From Coriobacteriia bacterium (GTDB lineage: Bacteria > Actinomycetota > Coriobacteriia > WRKU01 > WQUG01): a stretch of 64,000 bases of DNA. The notes beneath the pieces are model-generated. The model searched no databases and was not told the origin of the DNA. It saw only the letters and a program-made list of their open reading frames with translations. This document shows, piece by piece, positions 9,129-17,944 of this stretch. The stretch's first letter is position 1. Every line of letters starts with the position of its first letter. The translations under genes were made by a program, and so were the position numbers. The DNA lies in assembly GCA_009779855.1 (NCBI GenBank), contig WRBC01000002.1:167085-231084 (forward strand). The letters are read 5' to 3'.

Positions 9129-9692
9129 ATGTATAAAGTACTGATTGTTGTGGATATGCAGAAGGACTTCATTGATGGGTCACTAGGAACCGATGAAGCT
9201 GTAGCTATCGTTAATAAGGTCGCAAAACGTATAGCTGACTCTAAGGGTGAACTTGTTCTGTTCACGAAGGATACACATGGGGCGGACTATCTGGATACCC
9301 CAGAAGGGAAGAAACTTCCCGTCGTTCACTGCGTTGAAGGAACAGAGGGTTGGCAAATTAATGACCGTGTCATGGACGCCTGGCGCGGTAATGTAGATAC
9401 GATTGTGCTAGATGAGCTTCAGGAGAATACTTTCACAAAGCCTGTTTTTGGTAGCGTGGACCTAGTTTTATTTCTTGAGCAGCATGCTAATGAGATTAGC
9501 GAGATAGAAATCCTGGGACTGTGCACAGATATCTGCGTTGTGTCTAATGCTCTTATGATCAAGAACACCCTGCCAGATATTGAAATAAAGGTAAATGCTG
9601 CTTGCTGTGCGGGGGTTACCCCTCAAAGCCATCAGGAAGCCTTGAACACTATGCAGATGTGCCAAGTAACGATTATTAATGATGTGACCTAA
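9129..9692 (+). CDS. pncA: Isochorismatase-family cysteine hydrolase, probable nicotinamidase
   Basis: I choose ATG 9129, which has GAGAGGG just upstream, over an in-frame ATG at 9087 that would add 14 unrelated residues. The product is 187 residues, typical for the family. VVDMQKDF supplies the nucleophile-activating Asp. ENTFTKPVFG holds a conserved turn, and the catalytic Cys sits in GLCTDICV followed by A near the middle of the next helix. The family includes nicotinamidase (nicotinamide to nicotinate), pyrazinamidase and isochorismatase. Its overlap with niaR and its position behind a small-amide channel favour nicotinamidase. Confidence 0.7.
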   Translation: MYKVLIVVDMQKDFIDGSLGTDEAVAIVNKVAKRIADSKGELVLFTKDTHGADYLDTPEGKKLPVVHCVEGTEGWQINDRVMDAWRGNVDTIVLDELQENTFTKPVFGSVDLVLFLEQHANEISEIEILGLCTDICVVSNALMIKNTLPDIEIKVNAACCAGVTPQSHQEALNTMQMCQVTIINDVT

Positions 9693-10213
9693 TGGATGCA
9701 GCGTTTCGCAGAGAACAGGTTCTCGAGGCCATTGCAAGCAGTGAGGCACCCCTAAGCGCGTCAACACTTGCTGCGGACTTGAAGGTGAGTCGCCAGATTA
9801 TTGTTGGGGATGTTGCCTTACTGCGCGCCCAGGGGCAGGACATTATTGCTACAGCACGGGGCTATACGATTCCTAGCTTTGCAGAAACAGGGCAGTACCT
9901 AGGCAGACTTGCGTGTCACCATGATTCGAACGATTTAGCGAAGGAACTATACACCATGGTGGATCTGGGGGCTACAGTGGTTAACGTCATTGTAGAACAT
10001 GAACTTTATGGCGAAATCACAGGTCAGCTTAACCTGAAAAGTCGCGATGATGTAGACCAGTTTGTTGCTAGGTATAGATCCTCAAACATGAGACTTTTGT
10101 CAGAGCTCTCCCAGGGAATACATTTGCACACAGTTGCGTGCCAAGACAAGACTCACTTTGACCAGGTACATCAGGGACTACAGGCAAAGGGGTACTTGTA
10201 CCCTCTAGAGTAA
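9692..10213 (+). CDS. niaR: NiaR-type transcriptional repressor of NAD biosynthesis
   Basis: A 173-residue protein whose ATG overlaps the upstream stop (TAATG), so it is translationally coupled. Residues 1-60 form a winged helix-turn-helix (SASTLAADLKVSRQIIVGDVALLRAQG), and residues 65-170 form the 3H domain with its spaced histidines (ACHHD, EHELYGEITGQL, GIHLHTVAC). 3H proteins bind nicotinic acid with a bound metal and repress NAD synthesis or niacin transport genes. Genetic linkage to a channel and an amidase makes this a compact niacin salvage unit. The palindrome at 8476 is the likely operator. Confidence 0.85.
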   Translation: MDAAFRREQVLEAIASSEAPLSASTLAADLKVSRQIIVGDVALLRAQGQDIIATARGYTIPSFAETGQYLGRLACHHDSNDLAKELYTMVDLGATVVNVIVEHELYGEITGQLNLKSRDDVDQFVARYRSSNMRLLSELSQGIHLHTVACQDKTHFDQVHQGLQAKGYLYPLE

Positions 10214-10269
10214 TCTATAATAGGAAGCTGCAAAAAGGATCGCTGATATTAGATCACGGGAGACAACAC

Positions 10270-11904
10270 ATGACAGCAAAGCGTTCAAGCTATTACTTGA
10301 CGACCCCTATTTATTACGTAAACGATGTTCCTCATTTGGGGACTGCCTATACCACCCTTGCCGCTGATGTAATGGCACGTTACCGTCGTATGTTGGGGCA
10401 CGATGTGTACTTCCTAACTGGCCTGGATGAGCATGGTCAAAAGGTTGAGCAAGCGGCCACTGCAGCTGGTATGACTCCGCAAGAATGGGTCGATGATTTA
10501 GCGCCAAAGTTTGCCGATGCCTGGAAGATGCTTAACATTAACTATGACGTGTTTATGCGCACGACTGACGGTGCGCATAAAAAATCTGTACAGGCATTTG
10601 CTGCACGCCTGTATGAAAACGGTGATATCTATTCCGGCAACTATGAAGGATGGTACTGTCTGCCCGACGAAACCTACTGGGCGGAGTCTGATATCGAAAT
10701 GCCAGAAGACTCAGGTGAAGGCGGCGATGTAGCACAGAACGAAGGCGCCGTACCCAATTGTCCTGACTGTAATCGACCCCTGCAGTTTGTGCGCGAGAAG
10801 AACTGGTTTTTCCGCCTATCAAAATACACTGATTTCCTAATTGATCATTATGAGAATAATCCGCAGGCAATGGGACCTGATACGCGCCGTAATGAAATAC
10901 TCTCTTTTCTGCGTAGTGGGCTGCATGATCTGTCTATTAGTCGTGCCAACGTTGAGTGGGGAATCCCGCTGCCATGGACTGAGGACAGCGATGACCCTCA
11001 GACCATGTACGTATGGTTCGATGCCCTTATTAACTATATAACTGCCATTGGCTTTGGTGCGGGCACAGAGGCAGATGATGAAGAGTTTGCTTATCGCTGG
11101 CCTGCACAGGTTCATTATGTGGGCAAGGACATCATTCGCTTTCACTGTATTATCTGGCCTGCAATGCTGCATGCGGCAGGTCTTGCACTGCCAAAGACGG
11201 TGTATGCCCATGGTTTCTTGCTGACAAAGGGTGAGAAGATGAGCAAGTCACGCGGCAATGCTATGACACCAGCAGAGCTAGTGGACCGCTTTGGCGTGGA
11301 TGGTTATCGCTACTACTTTATGCGTGATGTGAGCTTTGGCGTTGATGGTTCGATTAGTGATGAGGCTATGGTGCAACGCTTTAACGGAGACCTTGCCAAT
11401 GACTGGGGTAATCTGTGCAGTCGCCTGTTCTCCATGGTTGGCAAGTACTGTGAAGGAGTAGCCCCAGCATACGTAGGTGATATTCATGCAGAAGATGCCG
11501 AGGGTGCTGCACTGCGCGATGTCGCTGCTGAGTTATTTGCTCGCGTTGAAGATGCCATGAATCGCTTTGACTACAGTGGTGCGCTAAACGCGATATGGGA
11601 CTTGGTGCGCGCTGCGAATCGTTACCTAGAAGACAGTGCCCCCTGGGGACTTGCGAAGGATCCTGAAAAGGCAGACCAATTAGCGAACGTACTGTACTCA
11701 ACACTTGAGGCTTGTCGCGTTGTGGCACTGTATACGGCAGCGACCATGCCTGAGACCTCTGATGAGGTTATGTCTCGCTTAGGTTTGGGGCCAGCAACAG
11801 CCGTTATTGATTTGGAGGCAGCGGCTAAGTGGGGTCAGCTTCCGGCGGGTAATACTATTCGTAAAGGGGATCCTCTTTTTCAGCGCTTAGAGAGCACCAC
11901 GTAA
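10270..11904 (+). CDS. metG: Methionyl-tRNA synthetase
   Basis: A class I aminoacyl-tRNA synthetase of 544 residues that charges initiator and elongator tRNA-Met in the cytosol. The HIGH-type motif appears as PHLGTAY near residue 22 and KMSKS at 323-327. The Rossmann core contains the FLTGLDEHG methionine-site segment and the FRKSKYTD-like connective stretch, and a CPDC pair lies in the zinc-knuckle insert. There is no C-terminal tRNA-binding extension, so this is the short form. It is followed by tatD and rsmA, the usual Gram-positive neighbourhood. Confidence 0.93.
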   Translation: MTAKRSSYYLTTPIYYVNDVPHLGTAYTTLAADVMARYRRMLGHDVYFLTGLDEHGQKVEQAATAAGMTPQEWVDDLAPKFADAWKMLNINYDVFMRTTDGAHKKSVQAFAARLYENGDIYSGNYEGWYCLPDETYWAESDIEMPEDSGEGGDVAQNEGAVPNCPDCNRPLQFVREKNWFFRLSKYTDFLIDHYENNPQAMGPDTRRNEILSFLRSGLHDLSISRANVEWGIPLPWTEDSDDPQTMYVWFDALINYITAIGFGAGTEADDEEFAYRWPAQVHYVGKDIIRFHCIIWPAMLHAAGLALPKTVYAHGFLLTKGEKMSKSRGNAMTPAELVDRFGVDGYRYYFMRDVSFGVDGSISDEAMVQRFNGDLANDWGNLCSRLFSMVGKYCEGVAPAYVGDIHAEDAEGAALRDVAAELFARVEDAMNRFDYSGALNAIWDLVRAANRYLEDSAPWGLAKDPEKADQLANVLYSTLEACRVVALYTAATMPETSDEVMSRLGLGPATAVIDLEAAAKWGQLPAGNTIRKGDPLFQRLESTT

Positions 11905-12026
11905 TGTATTTCTGCGTCGCAGAACATGATGGCTTGCTTGCGTATCTCACAGTACGCGCGCTGCGCCAACATAACCTGCTTCTTAACCTACATCACGTGG
12001 ATGCACTCTCAAGAAAGAGCTTCTAA

Positions 12027-12986
12027 ATGAATAACTTTGAGTTCATAGCGTACAAGGGCAAGAAGAAACTGCCTGTGCAGGTACCTATTCCTGATTTGCA
12101 GGGCGCGCCGTTGGTGGAAACTCATGCGCACTTAGATATGCTGGAAGACCCAGCGCTTGCCTTAGCGCGCGCGGCACATGTAGGAATTACTACGGTACTG
12201 ACGTTAACTGACTTAAGCGCACAGGCAGAGCTTACCTATGAAATGCTTGATGTATGGTGTGAAGGTGCTCAGATGTTGCTGGATGCCCGCTGTGCTGATA
12301 GTGGCGCTGAGGCTAGTAGGCTTGAAGTGGATGGGGCTCACGAGGCTAGTGGACAGGGGATAGCAAATCCTGTTTTGCCAGACACTTACATCATGGTAGG
12401 TGTTCATCCGCATAACTCTCGTCACTACGATTCCCGTATTGAAAAGCAGCTCTATAAGCTAGCCGCTGACCCGCGCACTGTCGCGATAGGTGAGGCAGGG
12501 CTTGACTACTACTATGATCATTCACCTAGAGATGTGCAGCAAAAGGTGTTTGCACGTAAGCTTGAGGTTGCGCGTGATTTGGGTCTGCCCGTGATCATTC
12601 ATCTGCGCGATGCCCATGAAGACGGCCTGCGTATCCTGCGTGAAGTTGGTGTACCAGAGGCAGGTGCAGTTCTGCACTGCTATAACCGTGAGTTTTCTGT
12701 TGCAGAGCCTTTCCTTGAGATTGGATGCACCCTAGGCTTTGGTGGTCCAGTCACCTTCAAGAATGCCCATGAAGTTAAAGAGGCTGCTACCGCAGTACCA
12801 GCGGGTTCTTTTGTCGTGGAAACAGATTGTCCCTTTATGGCACCACAGCCCTTTCGGGGGCAAAAGTGTGAGCCTGCCCATACCCTTTGGGTGGCGGAAG
12901 AGATTGCGCGCTTACGTGCAGTTAGCCTGCCCGATTTAGCCCGTGAGACTAGCGACACCGCAAAAAGAATCTTCAATTTGCCCTAA
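12027..12986 (+). CDS. tatD: TatD-family metal-dependent DNase
   Basis: A 319-residue amidohydrolase-fold nuclease, about 60 residues longer than usual. The metal ligands are visible: ETHAHLD near residue 31, GEAGLDYYYD, HLRDAHED, HCYNREF and ETDCPFMAP. TatD proteins degrade DNA 3' to 5' and help DNA repair and turnover. The extra length lies partly in a low-complexity insert (about residues 75-115, rich in A, G, S and E) just before the MVGVHPH strand, and partly in an N-terminal extension. It belongs to the metG-tatD-rsmA group. Confidence 0.88.
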   Translation: MNNFEFIAYKGKKKLPVQVPIPDLQGAPLVETHAHLDMLEDPALALARAAHVGITTVLTLTDLSAQAELTYEMLDVWCEGAQMLLDARCADSGAEASRLEVDGAHEASGQGIANPVLPDTYIMVGVHPHNSRHYDSRIEKQLYKLAADPRTVAIGEAGLDYYYDHSPRDVQQKVFARKLEVARDLGLPVIIHLRDAHEDGLRILREVGVPEAGAVLHCYNREFSVAEPFLEIGCTLGFGGPVTFKNAHEVKEAATAVPAGSFVVETDCPFMAPQPFRGQKCEPAHTLWVAEEIARLRAVSLPDLARETSDTAKRIFNLP

Positions 12987-13014
12987 GGCGAGGCCAGCAT
13001 AGTAAAGAGATACA

Positions 13015-13653
13015 ATGTTTACCATGAAAAAGGTTGTCATCATACAGGGATCCCCTCGCAGAAAGGGCAATTCAAGCCTTCTTGCTGCGGCGCTTCAAAA
13101 GGGGATAGAGACGTCGGTACCTAATGGGGTTCACGTAGATATATTCTCTCCTGTCACACACACGATTGCACCTTGTATAGCCTGTGAACGTTGCTGTAAA
13201 ACAGGGGAGTGCATCCAGTCTGATGACCTAAGTATGCTTATTGAGGCACTTGACGCGGCTGATGCTTTGATATGGATAAGCCCCCTTTACTTTGGCGGAG
13301 TAACATCCCAGCTAAAAGCTATCATTGATAGGTTTCAGATGCTTTGGGCACGCAATATGCTTGCAGGTGAGGCGCGTGGTATTCGAAGTGATCGTTCTCG
13401 TCCGGCACTTGCATTCTATATAAGTGCGCAAGACAATCCTTTTTCGAATGAAGTCAAAAAGGCTGCAGCGCTGCTGCCCTTGAAGTATGCTTCAAATACT
13501 GCTGGCTTTATTTTAGAAAACGATGAGTCAAGCCATTTAGCTATCGTTGGACCTGACGGCCCCGGGGAGGTTTCTGCGGTAGCTTACGAGACAGCTAGGG
13601 AAGATGCTATCTCTAAGGTTGTTATGGCTATTGGCAAGAATCAGGAAGCCTAA
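13015..13653 (+). CDS. NAD(P)H-dependent FMN reductase / flavodoxin-fold oxidoreductase
   Basis: 212 residues. The N-terminal GSPRRKGNSS loop (about residues 12-21) is the phosphate-binding loop of flavodoxin-like reductases, and ISPLYFGGVTSQLKAIIDR is the second FMN-contacting strand. CIACERCCKTGEC at about 53-65 adds a cysteine-rich stretch resembling iron-sulfur flavoproteins, so an Fe-S cluster or metal site is possible. ATG 13015 and ATG 13024 are both usable. It sits in the tatD-rsmA gap where rnmV is found in many Firmicutes; the substrate is unknown. Confidence 0.75.
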   Translation: MFTMKKVVIIQGSPRRKGNSSLLAAALQKGIETSVPNGVHVDIFSPVTHTIAPCIACERCCKTGECIQSDDLSMLIEALDAADALIWISPLYFGGVTSQLKAIIDRFQMLWARNMLAGEARGIRSDRSRPALAFYISAQDNPFSNEVKKAAALLPLKYASNTAGFILENDESSHLAIVGPDGPGEVSAVAYETAREDAISKVVMAIGKNQEA

Positions 13654-14832
13654 ATGGATTCACAGGACTCATCGCTTCGTCCGTCGCAGTCACTGCATTC
13701 GCCTTTGGCTACCCCTAAGGCAACTATTGAAACCTTGCAGGCCTTTGGGCTCTATACGAAGAAAAGACTAGGGCAGCATTTTCTAATTGACGATAATGTT
13801 ATCGCCCGCATATTGAATGCGGCGGACTTGAATGCAGATGATCAGGTGTTAGAGATTGGTCCAGGCATCGGAGTGCTTACTGTGGCCCTGCTTAGCCGGG
13901 TAGAAAAGGTACTTGCACTGGAATATGATGCACAGCTGATTGAAGTGCTGGAATACGCGACGCAGGAGTATGCACTACAGTCGGATGGTGACGTTTCGCA
14001 GGCTGATGGCAGGAAGCTGCAGGCTGGTGGTGTGTCGCAAGCAGATAGGGGCATATCACAGGCGGGTAATAAGTTGACTATCCTGCACGAAGACGCGCTT
14101 AACATTCCGCAGTTAGATCTACCTCTACATCCCACGAAACTTGTGGCTAATTTGCCTTACCAGGTTGCGGCCACTAATGTGCTGGACTGCTTTGAATATA
14201 TACCCTCTATCCAGCAAGCCACTGTGATGGTGCAAAAGGAAGTTGCGCAGCGCATGGCGGCGAAGCCAGGAACAAAGGCTTATGGGGCTTATAGCGCGAA
14301 ATTGCAGTTACTGGCAAACCCTGTGGGTAGCTTCGATGTGTCTAGGAATAGTTTTCTGCCGCCCCCGCGCGTAGACTCAAGCGTGATAACTTTGGTGCGC
14401 CATGATGCGGATGACGTAGAGAGTACGGAAAGTGTAGGTGGCATAGGTGACACAAAGAGAGCAGAAAGTGCAGGAGGTAGCCTTATCTCAGGTACCGAAC
14501 ACTACCGTGAACTTGCACGATTAATCGACGCAAGCTTTGCACAACGTCGCAAGACAATCTTGAACAATCTGAAGGCGGCTATGGCAGCAGGCCTACTGGT
14601 CTTTCCGGGTGGAGACGATGATGAAGATAGGTGCACGGGCGAAGGTGTATGCACGGGCACAGATAGGGACAAGAACGAAGAGTCTCACGAGCATAGGCCT
14701 AAGTACGAACCCGATTTAGCAGAGGTGCTTCTTCGTGCCGATATCCAACCTGCAGCCAGAGCCGAGACCTTAAGTCCTGCTGACTTTGTGCGACTGCATC
14801 GTGTCTTTCGTTTGACACAGCCAGAGCAGTAA
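13654..14832 (+). CDS. rsmA: 16S rRNA A1518/A1519 dimethyltransferase with inserts
   Basis: RsmA (KsgA) dimethylates two adenines in helix 45 during small-subunit maturation. GQHFLIDDNV, the SAM loop VLEIGPGIGVLT and the catalytic NLPYQVA motif are all present, as is the FLPPPRVDSSV segment. At 392 residues it is over 100 longer than normal. The excess is in two low-complexity hydrophilic inserts. One repeats SQAD/SQAG units before the TILHEDAL strand (about 108-130); the other is acidic and glycine-rich in the C-terminal domain (about 312-350). The inserts do not interrupt core motifs, so the enzyme is probably active. Confidence 0.9.
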   Translation: MDSQDSSLRPSQSLHSPLATPKATIETLQAFGLYTKKRLGQHFLIDDNVIARILNAADLNADDQVLEIGPGIGVLTVALLSRVEKVLALEYDAQLIEVLEYATQEYALQSDGDVSQADGRKLQAGGVSQADRGISQAGNKLTILHEDALNIPQLDLPLHPTKLVANLPYQVAATNVLDCFEYIPSIQQATVMVQKEVAQRMAAKPGTKAYGAYSAKLQLLANPVGSFDVSRNSFLPPPRVDSSVITLVRHDADDVESTESVGGIGDTKRAESAGGSLISGTEHYRELARLIDASFAQRRKTILNNLKAAMAAGLLVFPGGDDDEDRCTGEGVCTGTDRDKNEESHEHRPKYEPDLAEVLLRADIQPAARAETLSPADFVRLHRVFRLTQPEQ

Positions 14833-14841
14833 GGTAGCTAG

Positions 14842-15708
14842 ATGTATCACTACGGTGATTATAAGACGATTCTGTCGCCAAAAGGCGGCATGAATCTGTA
14901 CCGCGGCTGTACACATGGCTGCATTTACTGTGACACACGTAGCGAGTGCTACCAGATGAAGAATGACCTCGAAGATATTGAAGTTAAGCGCAATGCTGTG
15001 CAAATATTAGAGGTGCAACTTACGCGTAAGCGCAAAAAGCACATGATTAGTTCAGGGTCCATGTGTGATTCTTATATTCCCTTAGAAGAAGAACTGCAAG
15101 TGACTCGCAGATGCCTTGAAGTTATCGCACGTCATGGCTTCGGGTTGTCGATTCTAACAAAATCAACCTTGATACTGCGTGACTTGGACCTGCTTACCCA
15201 GATTAATGAGCAGTCGAAGTGTGTTGTGCAGACAACGTTTACAACCTTCGATGAAGACCTCTGTCGCCGGCTAGAGCCACAGGTTGCGACTACGCGTGAG
15301 CGCTTTGAGATGCTTTGTGCTATGCGGGATGCAGGTATTCCGACGGTGGTGTGGCTAGGGCCTATCTTGCCCTACATTAATGACAGCGAGGAAAATCTGC
15401 GTGGGCTTCTTGATTACTGTGTGCAGGCTGAGGTCAAGGGTATCCTGTGTTTTGGTTTTGGGATGACTCTGCGCAAGGGCAGCCGGGAATATTACTACGA
15501 ACAGCTGGATAAGTTGTTCCCGGGAATGAAGGATCGTTATATCGCAGATTTTGGCGAGGACTATTCTATCTTGAGTCCTCATAATGCACGCCTATGGTCG
15601 ATTTTTGAGGCGACCTGTCGGAAGCACGGCATTATCTACCGGACAGATGATGTCTGGAGTTACCTAGGTGAATTTCCTGAGAGGGAAGACCAACTGCAAT
15701 TGTTCTAG
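14842..15708 (+). CDS. SPL-family radical SAM protein
   Basis: A 288-residue enzyme with the 4Fe-4S SAM-binding cysteines C23, C27 and C30 (RGCTHGCIYC). It resembles the spore photoproduct lyase-like family (as in mycobacterial Rv2578c-type proteins): GMNLYRGC at the start, ISSGSMCDSYIPLE in the middle and LTKS near the barrel centre. True spore photoproduct lyase repairs thymine dimers; this organism shows no sporulation context, so the reaction is unknown. It begins 10 bases after rsmA and is probably cotranscribed. Confidence 0.82.
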   Translation: MYHYGDYKTILSPKGGMNLYRGCTHGCIYCDTRSECYQMKNDLEDIEVKRNAVQILEVQLTRKRKKHMISSGSMCDSYIPLEEELQVTRRCLEVIARHGFGLSILTKSTLILRDLDLLTQINEQSKCVVQTTFTTFDEDLCRRLEPQVATTRERFEMLCAMRDAGIPTVVWLGPILPYINDSEENLRGLLDYCVQAEVKGILCFGFGMTLRKGSREYYYEQLDKLFPGMKDRYIADFGEDYSILSPHNARLWSIFEATCRKHGIIYRTDDVWSYLGEFPEREDQLQLF

Positions 15709-15969
15709 CGTCAGTTGATTTAAAGGCGGATTTCCTCCTTCGCCGAAAGAGGCATCCTCAATAAGAGGGCACCTTCAATCCCAAAGCACGACATTAATCA
15801 AAAAACCTATCTTTACACTAAGCTTTATGCGAATAGTCAAATAAATGTAGAAACTGTGTTTGTAAAAAATGTTCAAAGAGTGTATAATATGTGAAGTAAT
15901 ATATGGAAAATTAGAGGAGGAATACTTAATTGCTGTGACGAACATTTGAAGAAGGAAGGGACTGCCACC

Positions 15970-17769
15970 ATGAAGACGCCAATTATGAACCCATCTATGA
16001 AGCTAAGCCAGCCTACATCTAGAAAATATCCCTCAACCCTTGCCGTAACCATTTTTATCGCACTTGTTTCAGTTTTTACGTTTATGGCGGGAATTCCAGC
16101 CCTTGCACATCCGCCACCAGACTTCATTATGCACCATCTATCAAACCCCGCATTTACCTCATATCAAGTTAACCAGGATGGTTCTGCTCAAGTCTTTTTC
16201 AAGACAGATAATAAGGATCATGTTGACTGGACCGCTTCCAATCTGACTGAAAAAGAGGTAAAAACAGGCATCTTTGTTCCTGTGGGCTACGAAACTAAAG
16301 GTTCAGACTACGATACTCATGTTGTGCACCTACGTTCGCTGCTTCCTGCAGATATTGGTGACAATTACAGCCACAACACAAAAGACAATTACTTTTTAAC
16401 GGGACACACGTGGCAAAGTACTTTTGAAAGTGGAGCATCCTATGAGGCTTCCAGCATACCCTGGGGACTTGTGAGTAGTGGAAGCACTCCCGCGGAAATT
16501 CCTGCGGAATTCTTACAGCATAAAGCATTTGTCGGTTCAGACACAGACGGTGATAACGTTACCGTAGCCTATTTCGAGACTGATGATGAATCCATCGTAG
16601 ATTTTAGTAATGCATATATTTCAAGTTCATTTGTACCTACGGGCAACACCTACTTTGATGGATACACCACTACGGGAGACTATAGAACTAATCAGCATAA
16701 CGTATCCTTTGCTAGTCAATTACCCGCAGATGTTGGGAGCAATTACACTAAGCAGCTTGCTTTGGACTCTGTGACGGGTCTACCCGTTACCGTGATTGGC
16801 GAGTACTTGATGAGCGGCTACAACAACGGAACCTCATATAGTTATGGTGGCTATAACTGGGGTTTGGTGTACGTTGAAACGCGGCAAAGCTCTTTGCCCG
16901 GAGACATTGATCCCTTTAATAACGGAAGTGGGACAGCAAGTTATGTTGCGGGATGGGCTGTGCCCGCAGGATTTGGAAATATTTCTACATCAATCTTGAA
17001 CGGGATGTCTACGGGATCTTCAATTACAGTCAGCGGATCTATTGCGAACTATAACGCATGGGTCAGTAACTCCGCGCACCGCATTCCAACTACGGGCAAT
17101 ACGGGCATTGTCTATATGACAGTGACAAGAACTGGACCAAACAGCTTTACTTGGAACAAGTATATTGTGGGAACAGTGCCCGTATTCCATTTAGAGATCT
17201 TCTCTTATTCTGAAAAGTTTTCTGAAGAAATGGCGGAGTATTGGTCATGGAGAGAGTACCTACAACCAGAGCCTAGGTTTACCCTAGAGAATTTCTCTTA
17301 CAGCGAGGTTTCTGTAGAGACTACTACTGCCGAATGGTCTTGGTCGGTTGTTGCGACCCCTGCAGCAGAAGGTCCTGGTCAGCAGCCTGAACCCTTTAAT
17401 CCTGGTGATTCAAAGCCCGGAGATGAGAAGGAAGAGGTTGAAGAAGGACCCGGTTCTGGCGGTGGTAGCGGGGGTAATCCTGGGGGCGGACAGCAGGATG
17501 ACAAGGAAGAACCCGAAGAGATTGCAGCGCCCTCTGTGCCCGGCACAACTCCTGGGGCAGGAAGTTCTATGAGGACTGTTGTGAACGTGGGTAATGAAGC
17601 GACCGTTCCTTCTGCTAGGCAAGAAGAGGAACCTGTAGCGGGACCCCAAACAGGGGACGAAGCCAATGCTTTCATGTATGCATTGTTGATGCTTGCTAGT
17701 TTGGTTGTCCTATTTGGTACAGCGTATGCTAAGAGAAAGTATTTGCTGCCTGAGCGGAAGAATCTTTAG
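15970..17769 (+). CDS. Cell-surface protein with GPQTGD anchor
   Basis: I take ATG 15970, preceded by AGGAAGGG, as start; an upstream in-frame TTG at 15946 lacks a well-placed site. The 599-residue product has a signal peptide to about residue 45 (ending ALA). Two related beta-rich units follow at roughly 50-165 and 175-310, each with an FVPVG/FVPTG turn and LPAD(I/V)G-x-N-Y. A glycine/proline/glutamate wall-spanning region (about 460-530) leads to GPQTGD, a membrane helix and KRKYLLPERK. I do not recognise the repeat unit. The anchor motif matches that of the adhesin at 1028-3925, implying the same sorting enzyme. Confidence 0.72.
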   Translation: MKTPIMNPSMKLSQPTSRKYPSTLAVTIFIALVSVFTFMAGIPALAHPPPDFIMHHLSNPAFTSYQVNQDGSAQVFFKTDNKDHVDWTASNLTEKEVKTGIFVPVGYETKGSDYDTHVVHLRSLLPADIGDNYSHNTKDNYFLTGHTWQSTFESGASYEASSIPWGLVSSGSTPAEIPAEFLQHKAFVGSDTDGDNVTVAYFETDDESIVDFSNAYISSSFVPTGNTYFDGYTTTGDYRTNQHNVSFASQLPADVGSNYTKQLALDSVTGLPVTVIGEYLMSGYNNGTSYSYGGYNWGLVYVETRQSSLPGDIDPFNNGSGTASYVAGWAVPAGFGNISTSILNGMSTGSSITVSGSIANYNAWVSNSAHRIPTTGNTGIVYMTVTRTGPNSFTWNKYIVGTVPVFHLEIFSYSEKFSEEMAEYWSWREYLQPEPRFTLENFSYSEVSVETTTAEWSWSVVATPAAEGPGQQPEPFNPGDSKPGDEKEEVEEGPGSGGGSGGNPGGGQQDDKEEPEEIAAPSVPGTTPGAGSSMRTVVNVGNEATVPSARQEEEPVAGPQTGDEANAFMYALLMLASLVVLFGTAYAKRKYLLPERKNL

Positions 17770-17801
17770 AGATCTTTGAATCTGCAGGCGCAGCTGGATG
17801 C

Positions 17802-17833
17802 TTGAAGTTATATTATCATAGTGATAATATAAT
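17802..17833 (+). promoter_or_regulatory. Promoter spacer filled by a perfect palindrome
   Basis: TTATATTATCA at 17808-17818, three bases, then its exact reverse complement at 17822-17832. TTGAAG (17802-17807) and TATAAT (17828-17833) flank and overlap it as -35 and -10 with a 20-base spacer. The downstream operon encodes a hydrolase and a DNA-binding regulator, so autoregulation through this site is likely. Confidence 0.6.
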
Positions 17834-17944
17834 GGATTTGATAATAAACTTGTTTAAATAGCAGGTGAAGGATTAAGCGTAAGTGTAGACGTGGATCACA
17901 GGCACACATGCAAGCGTGACACAGACATAGATGGAGTTTACTGC

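Noticed and set aside
15709..15969. AGAGGAGG at about 15912 as ribosome binding site for a small gene
   Set aside because: The following TTG gives only two codons before a stop; no gene there. It may be a non-used site.
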